NCBI RefSeq assembly: GCF_016924665.1
Contig: NZ_JAFFJT010000011.1
Location: 1-53,504, forward strand
Direction: 5' to 3'
Source: Nocardioides sp. SYSU D00038
GTDB lineage: Bacteria; Actinomycetota; Actinomycetes; Propionibacteriales; Nocardioidaceae
Length of the DNA: 53,504 nucleotides
Positions 52,211 through 53,504 of the stretch are shown here, piece by piece; the first letter of the stretch is position 1; each line of letters starts with the position of its first letter. The position numbers and the translations under genes are program-made. The notes below the pieces were generated by a model. The model worked only from the letters and a program-made list of their open reading frames with translations. It ran no database searches and was not told the DNA's origin.

Positions 52211-53504
52211 CTAGGAGCGGCCGACCGTACGGCGCCAGCGGGAGCGGCCCTTGCCGCCCGTCTCCTGCTGGTCGCCTCCCGGCGGCGCTGCCGACGCGGA
52301 GTCCGGCTCGGCCGCGGGCTCGGCCGGCTCCTCGGCGTCCGCGTGGGCCTCCGGCTCGGCGGGCGGCTCCTCCTCGGCCAGCCCGGCCTCCTCGAGCTGG
52401 GCGAGCGCGCTGCGCGGCGGCTCGACGTCGCGCTCGGGTGGGAGCTCGTCGGCCTCGACCCCGAGGCGCACCAGCACCGCTCGCGCCTTGGCCAGGTCGT
52501 CGGCGAGCTCGGCCACCCGTCGCTCGGCGGCCAGGCGGTCCTGGATCGCCGACTCGACCAGCTGGGCGTGGTGGCGGATCGACGCCTCGACCGCCCTGCG
52601 GTCACGAGCGGTCTGGGCGGCGGCCTCCTCGGCCTCGGCGCGGGCCCGGGCCGCCTCGGCGGCGGCCTCCTCGGCCTCGCGGCGGCCGGCCACCGCGGTG
52701 TCGAGCGCCTCCTGGTGCTCCTGGGCGGCGACGGCGAGATCGGCGAGCGCCTCCGTGGTGCGCCACTCGGCGGCGGCCCGTTCCTGACGTGCCTTCGCGG
52801 CCGCCTCCGCGTCGGCCTTGCCGGCCTCCTGCGCCGCGATCCGGGCCTCCTCGGCGAGCAGCGCCGACTGCTCGGCCTCGGCCCGCGCGGTCAGCGTGGC
52901 CTTCGCGAGCTCGGCCTGGGTCTGCGCCGCCGACTCGGCCTCGATCCGGGCGTCCTGGGCGTCCTTGGCCCGCTCGGCGGCCTGGGCGGCGGCCGCGTGG
53001 GCGGCGGCCTCGGCCTCGGCGGCCAGCCGGGTGACCTCGAGCTGCTCGGCGGTACGCCGTTCGGCCTCCTCGCGCTCGACCTGCGCCTGGGCGGCCTTGG
53101 CCAGGGCGGCGGCGGTGGCCTTCTCGGCCGCACCGCGGGCCTCCTCGGCGGCCCGGGTGAGCTGGGCCTGGGCGCGCACGGCCTCCTCGGCCGCGGCCCG
53201 CGCGACCTCGGCGGCGCGGGTGGCGTCCTCGGCGGCCTGGCGGGCGGCGTGAGCCTCCTCGGCCAGCGCGGCCTGGGCGGCGGCGGCCTCCTCGGCGGCC
53301 TGGCGGTCGAGCAGGGCCTGCTCGGTGGCGGCGTGCTGGGCGGCCGCGGCGTCGTGGGCGGCCTGCTCCGCGGCGGCGGCCTGGCCGGCCAGTTGGGCCT
53401 GGTTGCGGGCCGCGGTCTCGGCCTCGGTGCGGGCGGCGAGCGCGGAGGCGGCGTTGGTCGCCGCCCCGAGCGCCTTGGTCTCCGCCTGCGCGCGGCCCTC
53501 CTCG
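52211..53504 (-). CDS. Ala/Glu-rich coiled-coil protein, 5' part beyond window
   Basis: C-terminal 430 residues of a longer protein; the frame is open to the window edge (first complete codon at 53503), so the GTG at 53179 is not taken as the start. Nearly the whole visible part is a long coiled coil of Ala, Glu, Arg, Gln with heptad-like AEEAARARAEAEE runs, then about 75 residues rich in Pro, Glu and Ala (EEPPAEPEAHADAEEP) and a basic end (KGRSRWRRTVGRS). No enzyme motif is visible. Structural or scaffold role is possible; the N-terminal domain that would define it is missing. Confidence 0.75.
   Translation of the reverse strand, partial: EEGRAQAETKALGAATNAASALAARTEAETAARNQAQLAGQAAAAEQAAHDAAAAQHAATEQALLDRQAAEEAAAAQAALAEEAHAARQAAEDATRAAEVARAAAEEAVRAQAQLTRAAEEARGAAEKATAAALAKAAQAQVEREEAERRTAEQLEVTRLAAEAEAAAHAAAAQAAERAKDAQDARIEAESAAQTQAELAKATLTARAEAEQSALLAEEARIAAQEAGKADAEAAAKARQERAAAEWRTTEALADLAVAAQEHQEALDTAVAGRREAEEAAAEAARARAEAEEAAAQTARDRRAVEASIRHHAQLVESAIQDRLAAERRVAELADDLAKARAVLVRLGVEADELPPERDVEPPRSALAQLEEAGLAEEEPPAEPEAHADAEEPAEPAAEPDSASAAPPGGDQQETGGKGRSRWRRTVGRS

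Overview
The window is very GC-rich (about 70% or more), with dense GTG/ATG starts, four-base ATGA/GTGA gene overlaps, several leaderless promoters and many actinobacterial hallmarks: a rex-hemACD(B) operon, a CobA-HemD fusion, MutT1, a DUF222-HNH nuclease and Pho-box-like pst control. Gene order and protein character point to an actinomycete of the Nocardioidaceae type (Nocardioides-like); this is an inference from content, not from a database match.

Layout. 0.1-2.0 kb: an AMP-forming acyl-CoA ligase-like gene and a glutaredoxin-like gene. 2.0-7.7 kb: rex, hemA, hemC, cobA-hemD fusion and hemB, behind a Rex-type operator; this makes porphobilinogen and uroporphyrinogen III under redox control. 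7.9-9.1 kb: a secreted lytic transglycosylase-like protein, convergent. 9.4-16.6 kb: a seven-gene operon that is an actinobacterial version of the 'ebo' metabolite-traffic cluster: an inositol-3-phosphate-synthase-like cyclase, a UbiA prenyltransferase (EboC), a TIM-barrel isomerase, EboA, a TatD-type hydrolase (EboB), EboE and the phosphatase-like EboF. It ends in a long palindrome. 16.7-22.6 kb: hemL, a histidine phosphatase and the System II cytochrome c maturation set (TlpA/ResA-like, CcdA, ResB, CcsB). Heme synthesis and cytochrome c assembly are thus split by the ebo block.

22.6-32.9 kb: the most unusual region. Seven tandem paralogues encode secreted proteins of 333-348 aa with a signal peptide, a beta-rich N-terminal domain and a Lys-rich C-terminal domain, with four conserved cysteines. 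The first four sit on ~1.2-kb units that also duplicate promoter and terminator. The array is interrupted at 27.3-29.5 kb by non-coding palindromic elements and a DUF222-HNH nuclease. Two ~255-bp repeats there fold into the same long hairpin although the paired arms differ in sequence (compensatory changes), and two elements share perfect 15-bp inverted ends.

32.9-35.7 kb: a small ORF, tRNA-Lys(TTT), a secreted beta-helix protein, a cold-shock gene with a long structured leader, and a 57-aa acidic protein. 35.8-39.5 kb: a copper operon (csoR, copZ, His-rich anchored protein, copA). 39.5-41.5 kb: a membrane-anchored unknown protein and divergent mutT1, whose start codons overlap. 41.5-51.1 kb: phosphate functions: Pho-box-like repeats, pstSCAB, pit with a DUF47 partner, and ppk1; an AbiEi/DUF559-like gene lies among three 63-bp palindromes between them. 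51.2-53.5 kb: an alpha/beta hydrolase and the C-terminal part of an Ala/Glu-rich coiled-coil protein that runs off the window.
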